DNA of 64,000 nt from JACCZX01 sp963791315 (GTDB taxonomy: Bacteria > Pseudomonadota > Gammaproteobacteria > Burkholderiales > Burkholderiaceae_F): assembly GCA_963791315.1 (NCBI GenBank), contig CAWBRQ010000002.1, forward strand, positions 62,001 to 126,000. Direction: 5' to 3'. Position numbers and translations under genes: made by a program. Within the stretch, counting starts at the first letter, position 1. Each line of letters begins with the position of its first letter. A model generated the notes under the pieces. That model had not been told where the DNA came from and searched no databases. It saw nothing but the letters and a program-made list of their open reading frames with translations. Below, in pieces: positions 44,666 through 54,076 of the stretch.

Positions 44666-46354
44666 ATGTCCGATTCCATCGCTGCGTCCGTCGCTGAACC
44701 CGAGCGTGAAGTCGATCCGAGCGATCCGTACGCGCGCGAAGCACAGACGTTTCCACGGCTCAGCGTCGATGCTGCCAATCGCGTCGCAAACTACGGTGTC
44801 GAACAGGGACTACGCAAAGGCACCCGGCTGTTCGAGCGCGGCCAACGCGGCGTTGACTTCTTTCTCGTGCTCGATGGCAACATCGAAATCTTCGAGGTGG
44901 ACGCCGCAGGCGAGCCGCATGTACTGACGGTGCACCGTGAGCGCCAATTCACAGGCGAGCTCGATCTGTTCAACGATCAGCAAATTCTGGTATGTGGCCG
45001 CACCGGAGTGAATAGCCGTGTCGTACGCGTCAAGCGTGCAGATTTCCGGAAGATGCTAAGCGCTGAGCCGGATATCGGTGAGATTGTGATGCGTGCCTAT
45101 ATCTTGCGACGCGTTGGATTGATTAGATATTCGCATGGCGCGGTTACGGTGGTCGGTTCCGCTCACGGTGCCGATACGCTGCGTCTGGAGCGCTTTTTGA
45201 GGCGCAACAATTATCCGCATCGATTGCTCAACGTCGACACCGATCGCGCCGCGGATGCGCTTCTCGCGCGCCACAACGTTTCTTTGTCTGATCTCCCCGT
45301 GGTGATTGCAATCGGCAAAGAGGTACTCCGCAATCCAAGCACGATCGCCGTTGCCGACATGCTCGGTTTGACCGAAGACTTTGACGCCGATGAGGTCTTC
45401 GATGTTGCCGTGATCGGCGCGGGCCCATCGGGGCTCGCCGCGGCGGTATACGCGGCGTCAGAAGGATTGCGCACGATCGTGCTGGAAGGGCTCGCGCCGG
45501 GCGGGCAGGCTGGCACAAGCTCCAAGATCGAGAATTACTTGGGATTTCCAACCGGAATCTCCGGCCAGGCGCTCGCAGGGCGTGCGCAGGTGCAGGCACA
45601 GAAATTTGGCGCGCGTCTTTCCATTGCGCGTGCAGTGATCGGCATTGATTGCGATAACAAGCCCTATCGATTGCACCTGGAGGGTGAGCGCTCGGTGGCT
45701 GCACGCGCGATCGTGATCGCCACCGGCGCTCGCTATCGCAAACTCGATGTGGCGGATTACGCGCGTTTCGAGGGGCAGGGCATTCATTACGCCGCCACCG
45801 CTATGGAGCAGCAGCTAAGCGAAGGCGAAGAGGTCGTGATCGTCGGTGGCGGCAATTCGGCGGGGCAGGCAGCGGTTTTTCTATCACGCACTGTCCAGCA
45901 CGCACACGTCCTCGTGCGCGGCGCGGGACTCGCCGCGACGATGTCCGATTATCTGGTGCGGCGAATCGAGTCTTCGCCGAATATCACGGTGCACCCGTTT
46001 ACCGAGATCACCGCACTTGCAGGCGATACGATCTTGCGCGAGGTGACGTGGACACATCGCAAAACTGGCGCGAGTCAGACGCGACGCATCGGTGCGGTAT
46101 TCGTGATGATTGGCGCGGAGCCGAATACTGAGTGGCTCGACGGCTGCCTCGCGTTGGATGCACGCGGGTTCATCGTTACAGGCCGCAATGAAGAAGGGTT
46201 GGCACTCGATTCGGCGTATGCGACGACAGCGCCCGGTATCTTTGCCGTAGGTGATGTGCGCTCCGGGTCAGTCAAGCGCGTGGCATCCGGCGTGGGTGAA
46301 GGCTCGGTTGTCGTGCAGGCAGTCCACCGATTCTTGAGTCCCGGTGTCGAGTAA
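44666..46354 (+). CDS. Cyclic-nucleotide-binding domain / thioredoxin reductase-like flavoprotein
   Basis: A 562-residue three-part protein. About residues 40-140 form a cNMP-type barrel (GTRLFERGQRGVDFFLVLDG). Residues 160-235 resemble a glutaredoxin/thioredoxin-like domain (VTVVGSAHGADTLRLERFLR) without C-x-x-C. The last 320 are a TrxR-like flavoprotein: FAD loop VAVIGAGPSGLAAAVYAAS, NAD(P) loop VVIVGGGNSAGQAAVFLS, end GIFAVGDVRSGSVKRV. The redox-active C-x-x-C of TrxR is replaced by A-A-T-A, so it is not a disulfide reductase of the usual type. Ligand and acceptor unknown. Confidence 0.88.
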   Translation: MSDSIAASVAEPEREVDPSDPYAREAQTFPRLSVDAANRVANYGVEQGLRKGTRLFERGQRGVDFFLVLDGNIEIFEVDAAGEPHVLTVHRERQFTGELDLFNDQQILVCGRTGVNSRVVRVKRADFRKMLSAEPDIGEIVMRAYILRRVGLIRYSHGAVTVVGSAHGADTLRLERFLRRNNYPHRLLNVDTDRAADALLARHNVSLSDLPVVIAIGKEVLRNPSTIAVADMLGLTEDFDADEVFDVAVIGAGPSGLAAAVYAASEGLRTIVLEGLAPGGQAGTSSKIENYLGFPTGISGQALAGRAQVQAQKFGARLSIARAVIGIDCDNKPYRLHLEGERSVAARAIVIATGARYRKLDVADYARFEGQGIHYAATAMEQQLSEGEEVVIVGGGNSAGQAAVFLSRTVQHAHVLVRGAGLAATMSDYLVRRIESSPNITVHPFTEITALAGDTILREVTWTHRKTGASQTRRIGAVFVMIGAEPNTEWLDGCLALDARGFIVTGRNEEGLALDSAYATTAPGIFAVGDVRSGSVKRVASGVGEGSVVVQAVHRFLSPGVE

Positions 46355-46380
46355 CCGTGCGCCCAACGCCTAGCAAGAAA

Positions 46381-46562
46381 GATCCCCCGCCTGTGCCGCC
46401 CGGCCAAATGTCCTGAACCATCGGTTCAGGGTGGTCGCTGTCCACGCCGCTTAGGTTCAGCAAACGCGTGCCGATCGCACCACGGCGCGAGGCCAGCAAC
46501 CTTGCGCACAGCGCATTGGTTCAAGGAACTATGAGGCCTTTGCGCGAACACCGCAGGGAATT
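46381..46562 (-). ncRNA. ssrS: 6S RNA
   Basis: On the minus strand, downstream of zapA, about 182 bases begin TTCCCTGCGGTGTTCGC and end CCTGAACCGATGGTTCAGG then GGCCGGGCGGCACAGGCGGG. E. coli 6S has the same marks in the same order (GATGTTCGC near the 5' end; a TTGAACC/GGTTCAA hairpin and a GGCGGCA segment near the 3' end). The two ends pair to close the long hairpin that mimics an open promoter and binds sigma-70 RNA polymerase. The zapA-ssrS order is widely conserved. Exact ends are estimated. Confidence 0.85.
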
Positions 46563-46641
46563 TTTTGCGTTCCAGCTACTGAACGCTTGCGCGCAGTCTA
46601 ACGCTTCCGCAGTGGGCTTCGTCGGAAACGAAACTCCCGAA

Positions 46642-46941
46642 TTAGAACAATTTTTCCTGCGGCAACAGCGCTTCATCGCACACCTGTACAAGGTCGCGAA
46701 CGCGACGTCGGATTTCGCCGACTTCAACGCCGTCACTGCCTCGCGTATTCAACAGCTCATGCGCGAATTGCAGCGCGGCCATCACGGCGATCCGGTCTGC
46801 GCCCATCACCTTGCCGGCTTCACGTATTGCCTGCATTTTCGAGTCGACCAGTTGCGCGCTTTTCAGCAACGCCTCTTTTTCGTCGGGGCTGCACGCAAGC
46901 CGGTATTCGCGGCCAAGAATCGAAACGCTCAGGTTTTCCAT
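46642..46941 (-). CDS. zapA: Cell division protein ZapA
   Basis: A 99-residue FtsZ-ring protein that bundles FtsZ filaments. The globular head NLSVSILGREYRLACSPDEK and the coiled coil (LLKSAQLVDSKMQAIREAG, then DRIAVMAALQFAHELL) match ZapA. It overlaps the zapB-like gene upstream by 13 bases and precedes 6S RNA by about 80, as in many proteobacteria. Confidence 0.94.
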   Translation of the reverse strand: MENLSVSILGREYRLACSPDEKEALLKSAQLVDSKMQAIREAGKVMGADRIAVMAALQFAHELLNTRGSDGVEVGEIRRRVRDLVQVCDEALLPQEKLF

Positions 46942-47159
46942 TGCGTCGAAGCACTAGCGGTCTTGACGGGGTCAGGCAGGCGCTGCAGCAGAGCGTCGAG
47001 ACGACGTGCCGCTTCGTCGACCCGGCCGTTCATCGACTCAAGCTCGGAGGAAGCTGCCACCAGTTGCGCTCGCAGTTGTTGATTCTCTGCGCGCAGCGAT
47101 TGCACCATCGCGGCAAGTTCCTTGATCTTCGCTGCCAATTTTTCGAGGTCGTCGAGCAT
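46929..47159 (-). CDS. ZapB-like small coiled-coil protein (TIGR02449 type)
   Basis: A 76-residue protein that is almost all coiled coil (LEKLAAKIKELAAMVQSLRA, ENQQLRAQLVAASSELESM). Small coiled-coil proteins directly before zapA are widespread and thought to act with ZapA at the septum. The overlap with zapA implies coupled translation. It diverges from the ParA-like gene with 43 bases between. Confidence 0.8.
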   Translation of the reverse strand: MLDDLEKLAAKIKELAAMVQSLRAENQQLRAQLVAASSELESMNGRVDEAARRLDALLQRLPDPVKTASASTQWKT

Positions 47160-47202
47160 GCGGCGATGGTAGCACCGGGGTCCGCTCCGCTAGACTCATT
47201 CG

Positions 47203-47820
47203 ATGATTGTCCTGATTGCCAATCCGAAAGGCGGAGTAGGCAAGAGCACGGCCGCTACTAACCTGGCCGGCTATTACGCGAGCCGCGGCCACCGGACAAT
47301 GCTCGGCGATCTCGATCGGCAACAGTCGGCGGTTGCTTGGCTTGCGATACGTCCGGATTCAGCGCCCCGGATCGAATCATGGGATCGCGATGACAAGCGC
47401 GTGGCGCGGCCGCCCGCAGGTGTGACGCACGTCGTACTCGATACTCCGGCCGGCCTGCGCGGCGGTGACTTGAAAGATGTATTGAAGTTATCCGATCGCG
47501 TTGTCGTGCCGCTGCAGCCGTCGATCTTCGATATCTTTGCGACTCAGAAGTTTCTTGCCAAGCTGGCAGAGCGCGGCACGCTGGGTGACGCCGGCAAGGT
47601 CGGCGTGCTTGGCATGCGAGTGGACGAACGCACTCGCGCCGCCGAGCAGCTCCACCGGTTTGTCGACAGTCTCGGGATACCGGTCGTTGGGTATCTGCGC
47701 GATACGCAAAATTATGTGCATCTGGCAGCGCAAGGACTCACGCTTTGGGACGTCGCATCGAGCCGTGTTGCGAAGGATCAAGACCAGTGGCAGCCACTGC
47801 TTGCGTGGCTCGAGAAGTAA
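47203..47820 (+). CDS. ParA/MinD-type ATPase, orphan
   Basis: A 205-residue ParA-family ATPase: deviant Walker A NPKGGVGKSTAATNL, GDLDRQQSAVAW (the D-x-D-x-Q pattern) and VVLDTPAGLRGGDLKD. There is no ParB gene and no N-terminal DNA-binding domain, so it is not the chromosome-partition ParA. Such short orphans place chemotaxis clusters, pili or other cargo. The position beside zapA suggests, without proving, a link to division. It converges on exbD. Confidence 0.9.
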   Translation: MIVLIANPKGGVGKSTAATNLAGYYASRGHRTMLGDLDRQQSAVAWLAIRPDSAPRIESWDRDDKRVARPPAGVTHVVLDTPAGLRGGDLKDVLKLSDRVVVPLQPSIFDIFATQKFLAKLAERGTLGDAGKVGVLGMRVDERTRAAEQLHRFVDSLGIPVVGYLRDTQNYVHLAAQGLTLWDVASSRVAKDQDQWQPLLAWLEK

Positions 47821-47830
47821 CAGCGCGCGG

Positions 47831-48277
47831 CTAACGCGGTGCCGGCGCAGTCGCCGGAGCGCCGACCGGCTCCGTAACGAAGCCAATCTTCGCCAAGCCT
47901 GCCTGCTGCGCTGCTGACATGACGAACGCAACGCGCTCGTAGCGGGTGGCCTTGTCAGCGCGCACGTGCACCTCAGGTATCGGCGATGTTTTCGCGGCGA
48001 CCGCGAAGCGGGCGCGTAGCTGATCGTCGGTGATCGGATCGTTGTCGGCGAAAACCTTGCCTTCGGCATCGATCGACAGCTTGATCGTGCTCAGCACTGC
48101 TTCGGCGGCGGGCGCAGGATCATTCGGCAGGTCGAGCTTGATCGCGTACGACAGCAGGGGCGCCGTGATGATGAAAATCACCAGCAGCACCAGCATCACG
48201 TCGACCAGCGGCGTGACATTTATCTCGGACATCGGCAGCGACGGACCGCCATGCCGCTCGAATCCTCCGAATGCCAT
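47831..48277 (-). CDS. exbD: Biopolymer transport protein ExbD
   Basis: A 148-residue one-helix protein of the TonB energising complex. The N-terminal MSEINVTPLVDVMLVLLVIF holds the conserved Asp of ExbD/TolR that carries protons. A periplasmic domain follows (HVRADKATRYERVAFVM). With exbB it uses the proton gradient to drive TonB; no tonB is in the window. Its ATG lies 137 bases after the exbB stop, a larger gap than usual. Confidence 0.93.
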   Translation of the reverse strand: MAFGGFERHGGPSLPMSEINVTPLVDVMLVLLVIFIITAPLLSYAIKLDLPNDPAPAAEAVLSTIKLSIDAEGKVFADNDPITDDQLRARFAVAAKTSPIPEVHVRADKATRYERVAFVMSAAQQAGLAKIGFVTEPVGAPATAPAPR

Positions 48278-48414
48278 CAGAAGCCCTCAAGCGCTATTGC
48301 GCGACCCGATCCACGGCTTGCGGTGCTCGCTGTATTGCGCATACGGGTGCGCGCCTCGGCCACGCCTCGGGTCTGCTCGCGACGCTCTTGAAAGCTTCTG
48401 AGCGGTAGCACTGG

Positions 48415-49101
48415 CTACGCCTCCGCCGGCAACCGCGAGCCCATCGTTAACGTCGCGTGCAGATCATGCGCGAAACCATCGAGCTGGCCGAGTACGACTC
48501 GATTCACGCGCGTAAAGGCGTTGTACGCGAGCACGGCGGGAATCGCGACTGCAAGTCCTACGGCGGTCATGATCAACGCTTCACCGACCGGCCCTGCGAC
48601 CTTGTCGATCGCAATTTGACCTGACCGCGCAATATTGATCAGCGCGTGATAGATGCCCCACACGGTGCCGAACAGTCCCACGAATGGCGCTGTACTGCCG
48701 ACCGACGCCAGCACCGTCAGTCCCGATTCGAGCTTGCCGGCTGCTTCGTTAATTCGCTGGCGCAATGCACGAGTGATGAGTTCCGAGCGATCGATCTGCG
48801 CTGCCAGGCTGCCCTCGGATGCCGGATGGGTCGCAGCTCCGGCCGCGCCACTTGCCAGCGGCACAAAAATGTTCTCGCGATCGTGCGGCTTCAGCTGAGC
48901 GATAGCCGACTCGACTGAACTGGCGGTCCAAAAGTTTTCGAGCTGTTTCGACGCGCGGCGCACACGCAGCCAGGCCCACGTCTTCCACACGATCAGGAAC
49001 CAGCTGGCGACCGACATCAACAACAGCATGTATGCAGTCAGGCGAATGACGACGTCGGCCTGCTCCCAGAAGTGCGATAGTCCGAGACGAGTTGTTTCCA
49101 C
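48415..49101 (-). CDS. exbB: Biopolymer transport protein ExbB (MotA/TolQ/ExbB channel)
   Basis: A 228-residue inner-membrane channel protein with three helices; the signature SVGSTAPFVGLFGTVWGIYH and the C-terminal helix pair EALIMTAVGLAVAIPAVLAY are typical of ExbB. It lies 11 bases after dapB and precedes exbD on the same strand, making a bamE-dapB-exbB-exbD transcription unit. Divergent fur nearby fits iron-linked control of TonB energising, though no Fur box was found. Confidence 0.93.
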   Translation of the reverse strand: METTRLGLSHFWEQADVVIRLTAYMLLLMSVASWFLIVWKTWAWLRVRRASKQLENFWTASSVESAIAQLKPHDRENIFVPLASGAAGAATHPASEGSLAAQIDRSELITRALRQRINEAAGKLESGLTVLASVGSTAPFVGLFGTVWGIYHALINIARSGQIAIDKVAGPVGEALIMTAVGLAVAIPAVLAYNAFTRVNRVVLGQLDGFAHDLHATLTMGSRLPAEA

Positions 49102-49112
49102 GCTATGCCTGC

Positions 49113-49907
49113 CTACTTGAATCCGAGCACGTCGAACATGTCGTACAGCCCGGTTCGGCGTCCCGCCAGAAAGCGCGCCGCTCGCATGCTGCCGAGGGCG
49201 TATGTCATACGACTCGACGCCTTGTGCGTGATCTCGATGCGCTCGCCGACGCCGGCGAAAAGCGCGGTGTGGTCGCCCACAACTTCGCCGCCGCGAATGC
49301 TCGCGAAACCGATCGCGCCCGCTTTTCGTTCTCCGACTTGGCCAACGCGCGCATACACCGCAACGTCTTCCAGCTTTTCGCCGCGGGCTTCAGCGATAAC
49401 CTCGCCCATTTTCAGCGCGGTACCTGACGGCGCGTCAACCTTGTGCTTGTGGTGCATTTCGACGATCTCGACGTCGTAGTCGGCGTTCAAAGTCCGCGCT
49501 GCCTGGTCGAGCAGCTTCAGCACCACGTTGACGCCGACGCCCATGTTCGGCGCAAAGACGATTGCGATTTTCTTGGCGGCGGCAACAATCGCCTGTTTAC
49601 CCGTCTCGTCAAAACCCGTCGTGCCGATCACCATGTTGACGCCGGCGGCCGTGCAGGCTTTCAGGTGAGCAAGCGTCGCCTCGGGGCGCGTGAAATCGAT
49701 CAGCACATCTGCCTTGCCGACAGAAGAAAAATCGGCCACGACCGCAACTCCAATCGAACGCCCAAGAAATTCTGCGCAATCGTGGCCTGTCGCTGGACTG
49801 TCAGCGCGATCAAACGCCGCGGTTATCGTCGCGTCAGGCTGGGCCAGCGCCGCTTCGATCAACATCCGACCCATGCGGCCAGAGGCGCCGGCGATCGCAA
49901 GCTTCAA
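49113..49907 (-). CDS. dapB: 4-hydroxy-tetrahydrodipicolinate reductase
   Basis: DapB catalyses the second committed step of lysine/diaminopimelate synthesis with NAD(P)H. The 264 residues include the Rossmann start MKLAIAGASGRMGRMLIEA, GTTGFD, APNMGVGVNVVLKL, and the substrate motif EMHHKHKVDAPSGTAL with the catalytic His and Lys. The ATG overlaps the bamE stop (ATGA). Confidence 0.96.
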   Translation of the reverse strand: MKLAIAGASGRMGRMLIEAALAQPDATITAAFDRADSPATGHDCAEFLGRSIGVAVVADFSSVGKADVLIDFTRPEATLAHLKACTAAGVNMVIGTTGFDETGKQAIVAAAKKIAIVFAPNMGVGVNVVLKLLDQAARTLNADYDVEIVEMHHKHKVDAPSGTALKMGEVIAEARGEKLEDVAVYARVGQVGERKAGAIGFASIRGGEVVGDHTALFAGVGERIEITHKASSRMTYALGSMRAARFLAGRRTGLYDMFDVLGFK

Positions 49908-50395
49908 TTGGAAGGCTCGCGTCCTGGCGGCGTCGTCTGAATCTCCGGCGCTTTCTCAGGCTGCTTCGGCGCCTGCCGCGGTTTCTTGCGAGCATCGGGA
50001 CCCAGAATAAGTACGTCGGCCATCTGTTCCTGCGGCATCTCGTCGGACCTGAAGCTCTCGAGCTTATTGTCCTTGAAGTAAACGGTGAGTCTTCGGTTCT
50101 GCACCTCGCCCTTGCGCGGATTCAGGTAGTACGCGTAGTCCCAGCGATCCTTGTGAAACTCGCTGGTCAGCAGTGGGGTGCCGAGCAGAAAGCGCACTTG
50201 TTCGCGCGCCATTCCCTGCCTTAGCTGTTCGACCATTTCTTTCGTGATGATGTTGCCTTGATGTACATCAGGCCGGTACGGTCCAAGGAACGTCGGCCCC
50301 CAATTTGCCACCGCGGAGCCAACGCTCGACACCGTCTGGCACGCCGCCAACGTGATGCACGAAAACAGCAATGAAAACGAGACGCGATGAGTCAT
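49904..50395 (-). CDS. bamE: Outer-membrane assembly lipoprotein BamE
   Basis: A 163-residue lipoprotein of the Bam complex that inserts beta-barrel proteins. Lipobox LAAC gives Cys19. The SmpA/OmlA domain reads GNIITKEMVEQLRQGMAREQ, VRFLLGTPLLTSEFHKDRWD, YYLNPRKGEVQNRRLTVYF. A Pro/Lys-rich tail extends beyond the domain. It is divergent from fur, the classic omlA-fur pair, and coupled to dapB. Confidence 0.95.
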   Translation of the reverse strand: MTHRVSFSLLFSCITLAACQTVSSVGSAVANWGPTFLGPYRPDVHQGNIITKEMVEQLRQGMAREQVRFLLGTPLLTSEFHKDRWDYAYYLNPRKGEVQNRRLTVYFKDNKLESFRSDEMPQEQMADVLILGPDARKKPRQAPKQPEKAPEIQTTPPGREPSN

Positions 50396-50485
50396 GTCGG
50401 AGGCGATTGCAAGAGGAAGCTCGTATGATATCTGGCAAATCAGCCACGAAATGTGCCGGCAAGTAGGCCGGCTCCTGCATCTGTG

Positions 50486-50941
50486 ATGACTCGCATTCCG
50501 CCATCGTCCAGCGAACTGAAGAACATCGGCCTGAAGGCGACCCTGCCGCGCCTTAAAGTGCTTGAGATTTTTCAGCGCAGTTCAGAGGAACTCGGGGTCC
50601 GCCACATGAGCGCCGAGGACGTTTACAAAGCGCTAATGGCCGAGCATATCGATGTCGGACTTGCGACGGTATATCGGGTGTTAACCCAGTTCGAGCAGGC
50701 CGGGCTGCTGGCGCGCAACCACTTCGAAGGCGGGCGCGCGATGTTCGAGCTAAATGAGGGCACGCATCACGACCATCTCGTGTGCCTCACGTGCGGCCGC
50801 GTCGAAGAGTTTGTCGACGCCGAGATCGAAACCCGACAGCACGATGTCGCAGCCGCGCGCGGCTTCCGATTGCACGGGCATGCGCTGGCGCTCTATGGCG
50901 ACTGCACTAAGCCGCACTGCGAGTTTCGGCGTAAAGAGTAG
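50486..50941 (+). CDS. fur: Ferric uptake regulator Fur
   Basis: Iron-responsive repressor, 151 residues: winged helix (LKNIGLKATLPRLKVLEIFQ, DVGLATVYRVLTQFEQAGLL) and metal-binding dimer domain (THHDHLVCLTCGRVEEF, then CTKPHC). I chose ATG 50486; an earlier in-frame codon at 50453 lacks family support. Divergent from bamE with 90 bases between. No clear Fur box is visible to me in that gap. Confidence 0.96.
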   Translation: MTRIPPSSSELKNIGLKATLPRLKVLEIFQRSSEELGVRHMSAEDVYKALMAEHIDVGLATVYRVLTQFEQAGLLARNHFEGGRAMFELNEGTHHDHLVCLTCGRVEEFVDAEIETRQHDVAAARGFRLHGHALALYGDCTKPHCEFRRKE

Positions 50942-50957
50942 GCAGCGCCCGCCAGCT

Positions 50958-52019
<1,062 letters not shown>

Positions 52020-52871
52020 TTATTTTTCTGTCTCCACCAAACCTTTGACGAACCACTTCTGCATCAGTAACACGACGAACGCTGGCGGCAGCATCGCTAG
52101 TATCGCGGTGGCCATGATCAGATTCCAGTCGTTGGCCGCGTCGCCGCCGGAGATCATCCGCTTGATCCCCATCACGACCGGATACATGTTCTCGTCTGTG
52201 GTGACCAGCAGCGGCCACAGATACTGATTCCAGCCGTAAATGAACTGAATCACGAAGAGTGCCGCCATGCTGGTCTTTGAAAGCGGCAGCAATACATCCC
52301 AAAAGAAGCGCATGGGCCCGGCGCCGTCGATGCGCGCGGCTTCCGCGAGCTCATCGGGCACTGTGAGGAAGAACTGCCGGAACAGAAACGTCGCCGTGGC
52401 TGACGCAATCAGCGGCACGGTCAGGCCCGCGTAACTGTTCAGCATTCCGAGATCGGATACAACTTCGTAGGTGGGGCCGATCCGCACCTCAACCGGCAGC
52501 ATCAGCGTGACAAAGATCGCCCAGAAAAAGAAATTGCGGAACGGAAATCGGAAGTAGACGATGGCAAACGCCGACAGCAGTGAGATTGCAATCTTGCCGA
52601 GCGCAATCGTCAGCGCGCTGACCAGGCTGACGAACATCATTCGGCCTACCGGCGCTGCGGAGCCCGCTCCGGCATCGGTGCCAGCCAGCACGGCCGCGTA
52701 GTTGTGCAGCATTTGATTGCCCGGCACCAGCGGCATCGGCGCCTGCACGATCGCCTGCGCGGTGTGTGTCGATGCAACAAACGTCACGTAAACGGGAAAC
52801 GCGACAATCAGTACGCCGAGGATCAGCACTAGGTGCGTAACAACCGTTAGAACAGGGCGGCGCTCGACCAT
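52020..52871 (-). CDS. ugpE: Glycerol-3-phosphate ABC transporter permease UgpE
   Basis: A 283-residue permease with six helices and the ABC coupling loop EAARIDGAGPMRFFWDVLLP. The segment QFIYGWNQYLWPLLVTTDEN is typical of UgpE. The ATG at 52871 is preferred to an upstream in-frame codon. It follows ugpA by 78 bases and is joined to ugpC. Confidence 0.92.
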   Translation of the reverse strand: MVERRPVLTVVTHLVLILGVLIVAFPVYVTFVASTHTAQAIVQAPMPLVPGNQMLHNYAAVLAGTDAGAGSAAPVGRMMFVSLVSALTIALGKIAISLLSAFAIVYFRFPFRNFFFWAIFVTLMLPVEVRIGPTYEVVSDLGMLNSYAGLTVPLIASATATFLFRQFFLTVPDELAEAARIDGAGPMRFFWDVLLPLSKTSMAALFVIQFIYGWNQYLWPLLVTTDENMYPVVMGIKRMISGGDAANDWNLIMATAILAMLPPAFVVLLMQKWFVKGLVETEK

Positions 52872-52949
52872 GTCAGTACCGCCGGGCAGCCCCAAGGTAA
52901 TGACGCGCCCTCTCGGGGGGCCGCGAACCCAGTGAGGCGCTATCGGGTT

Positions 52950-53834
52950 TCATTGGTACTGAACCTTCTTTTCAACGTAGCGAAACTGCACAACGGTCAG
53001 CGCGATGACGATCGCCATCAGCACGACCGATTGCGCCGCAGAGCTGCCGAGGTCGAGTCCCTTGAAGCCGTCGTAGTACACCTTGTAGACGAGGATCGCG
53101 GTTTCCTTGCCCGGTCCGCCCTGCGTCGATGCATCGATGATTGCGAACGTTTCGAAAAACGCATAAACGATGTTGATTACCAGCAGGAAGAACGTTACTG
53201 GTGACAGCATCGGAAACACGATCGTCCAGAAGCGCCGCCAGGGTCCGGCGCCATCAATTGCAGCTGCTTCGATCAACGACTTGGGTATTCCCTGCAGACC
53301 GGCAAGAAAGAACAAGAAGTTGTAGCTAATCTGCTTCCAGACCGCTGCCATCACGATCAGCGCCATTGCATGATCGGCATTCAGCAGATGATTCCATTCG
53401 TAACCAACGAGGCGTAGTGCGTAAGGCACGATGCCGATCGATGGCGCGAACATGAATAGCCACAGCACGCCGGCCACCGCCGGCGCCACCGCGTAGGGCC
53501 ATACCAACAGTGTCTTGTAGACCGCGGCGCCACGCAGCGCGCGATCCGCAAAGACAGCTAGCACCAAGGCGATCGAGATACCGAAGCCGGCAACCAGTAC
53601 CGAGAAAAGTGCGGTGGTCTTGAACGAATCGACGTATGTCTCGTCGGCAAACAGCCGGCGAAAGTTTTCCAGCCCGACAAACTCGCGTGTCGCACCGAAC
53701 GCGTCCTGAATTTGTACTGACTGCAACAAGGCTTGCGCCGCGGGCCAGAAAAAGAAGATGCCGATCACCGCCAGTTGAGGTGCCAGCAACACCCAGGGCA
53801 ACCACGTGGAGCGGAAGCGGACGCGCTTTTCCAT
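52950..53834 (-). CDS. ugpA: Glycerol-3-phosphate ABC transporter permease UgpA
   Basis: A 294-residue permease with six helices and coupling loop EAAAIDGAGPWRRFWTIVFP; NIVYAFFETFAIIDASTQGG is typical of UgpA. In related genomes ugpB, the binding protein, precedes ugpA; here the gene lies 37 bases after a strong terminator, with argG beyond, and no ugpB is present. Confidence 0.92.
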   Translation of the reverse strand: MEKRVRFRSTWLPWVLLAPQLAVIGIFFFWPAAQALLQSVQIQDAFGATREFVGLENFRRLFADETYVDSFKTTALFSVLVAGFGISIALVLAVFADRALRGAAVYKTLLVWPYAVAPAVAGVLWLFMFAPSIGIVPYALRLVGYEWNHLLNADHAMALIVMAAVWKQISYNFLFFLAGLQGIPKSLIEAAAIDGAGPWRRFWTIVFPMLSPVTFFLLVINIVYAFFETFAIIDASTQGGPGKETAILVYKVYYDGFKGLDLGSSAAQSVVLMAIVIALTVVQFRYVEKKVQYQ

Positions 53835-53870
53835 GGGCCGGGATGCTAGCCGGTTTCGTTCGGACCAAGC

Positions 53871-53895
53871 AAAAAAAGGCCCGCAAGAGCGGGCC
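53871..53895 (-). terminator. Intrinsic terminator upstream of ugpA
   Basis: On the minus strand GGCCCGC-TCTT-GCGGGCC followed by seven T. It ends a transcript coming from the argG side, or is what remains of a ugpB terminator. Confidence 0.88.
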
Positions 53896-53916
53896 AAGGG
53901 TTAAAACGTGCGGTGT

Positions 53917-54015
53917 CTAAGGTGCCGGTCGGAGAGCTCGAAGGCGGAGGAGTACGCGGGAGAGCACCGACACCACAGACAAGCTAAATATAAACAGCGA
54001 TGCCGGTTTGCGCAT
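53917..54015 (-). CDS. Possible 32-residue membrane peptide
   Basis: An ATG at 54015 opens 32 codons, beginning MRKPASLFIFSLSVVSVLS and ending in an Arg-rich stretch. The stop comes 22 bases before the strong terminator at 53871-53895, which would suit a short mRNA after argG. The ribosome site is weak and I know no homologue, so this may be chance. Confidence 0.25.
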   Translation of the reverse strand: MRKPASLFIFSLSVVSVLSRVLLRLRALRPAP

Positions 54016-54076
54016 TCATCCAAACGGCCATTACCTGTGCCTTGCCGACGGCCGGTCGGTCTGAGCGGCAGGCAAT

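Noticed and set aside
46468..47082. 204-codon plus-strand open frame
   Set aside because: Runs antisense through 6S RNA, zapA and the zapB-like gene, all better supported.
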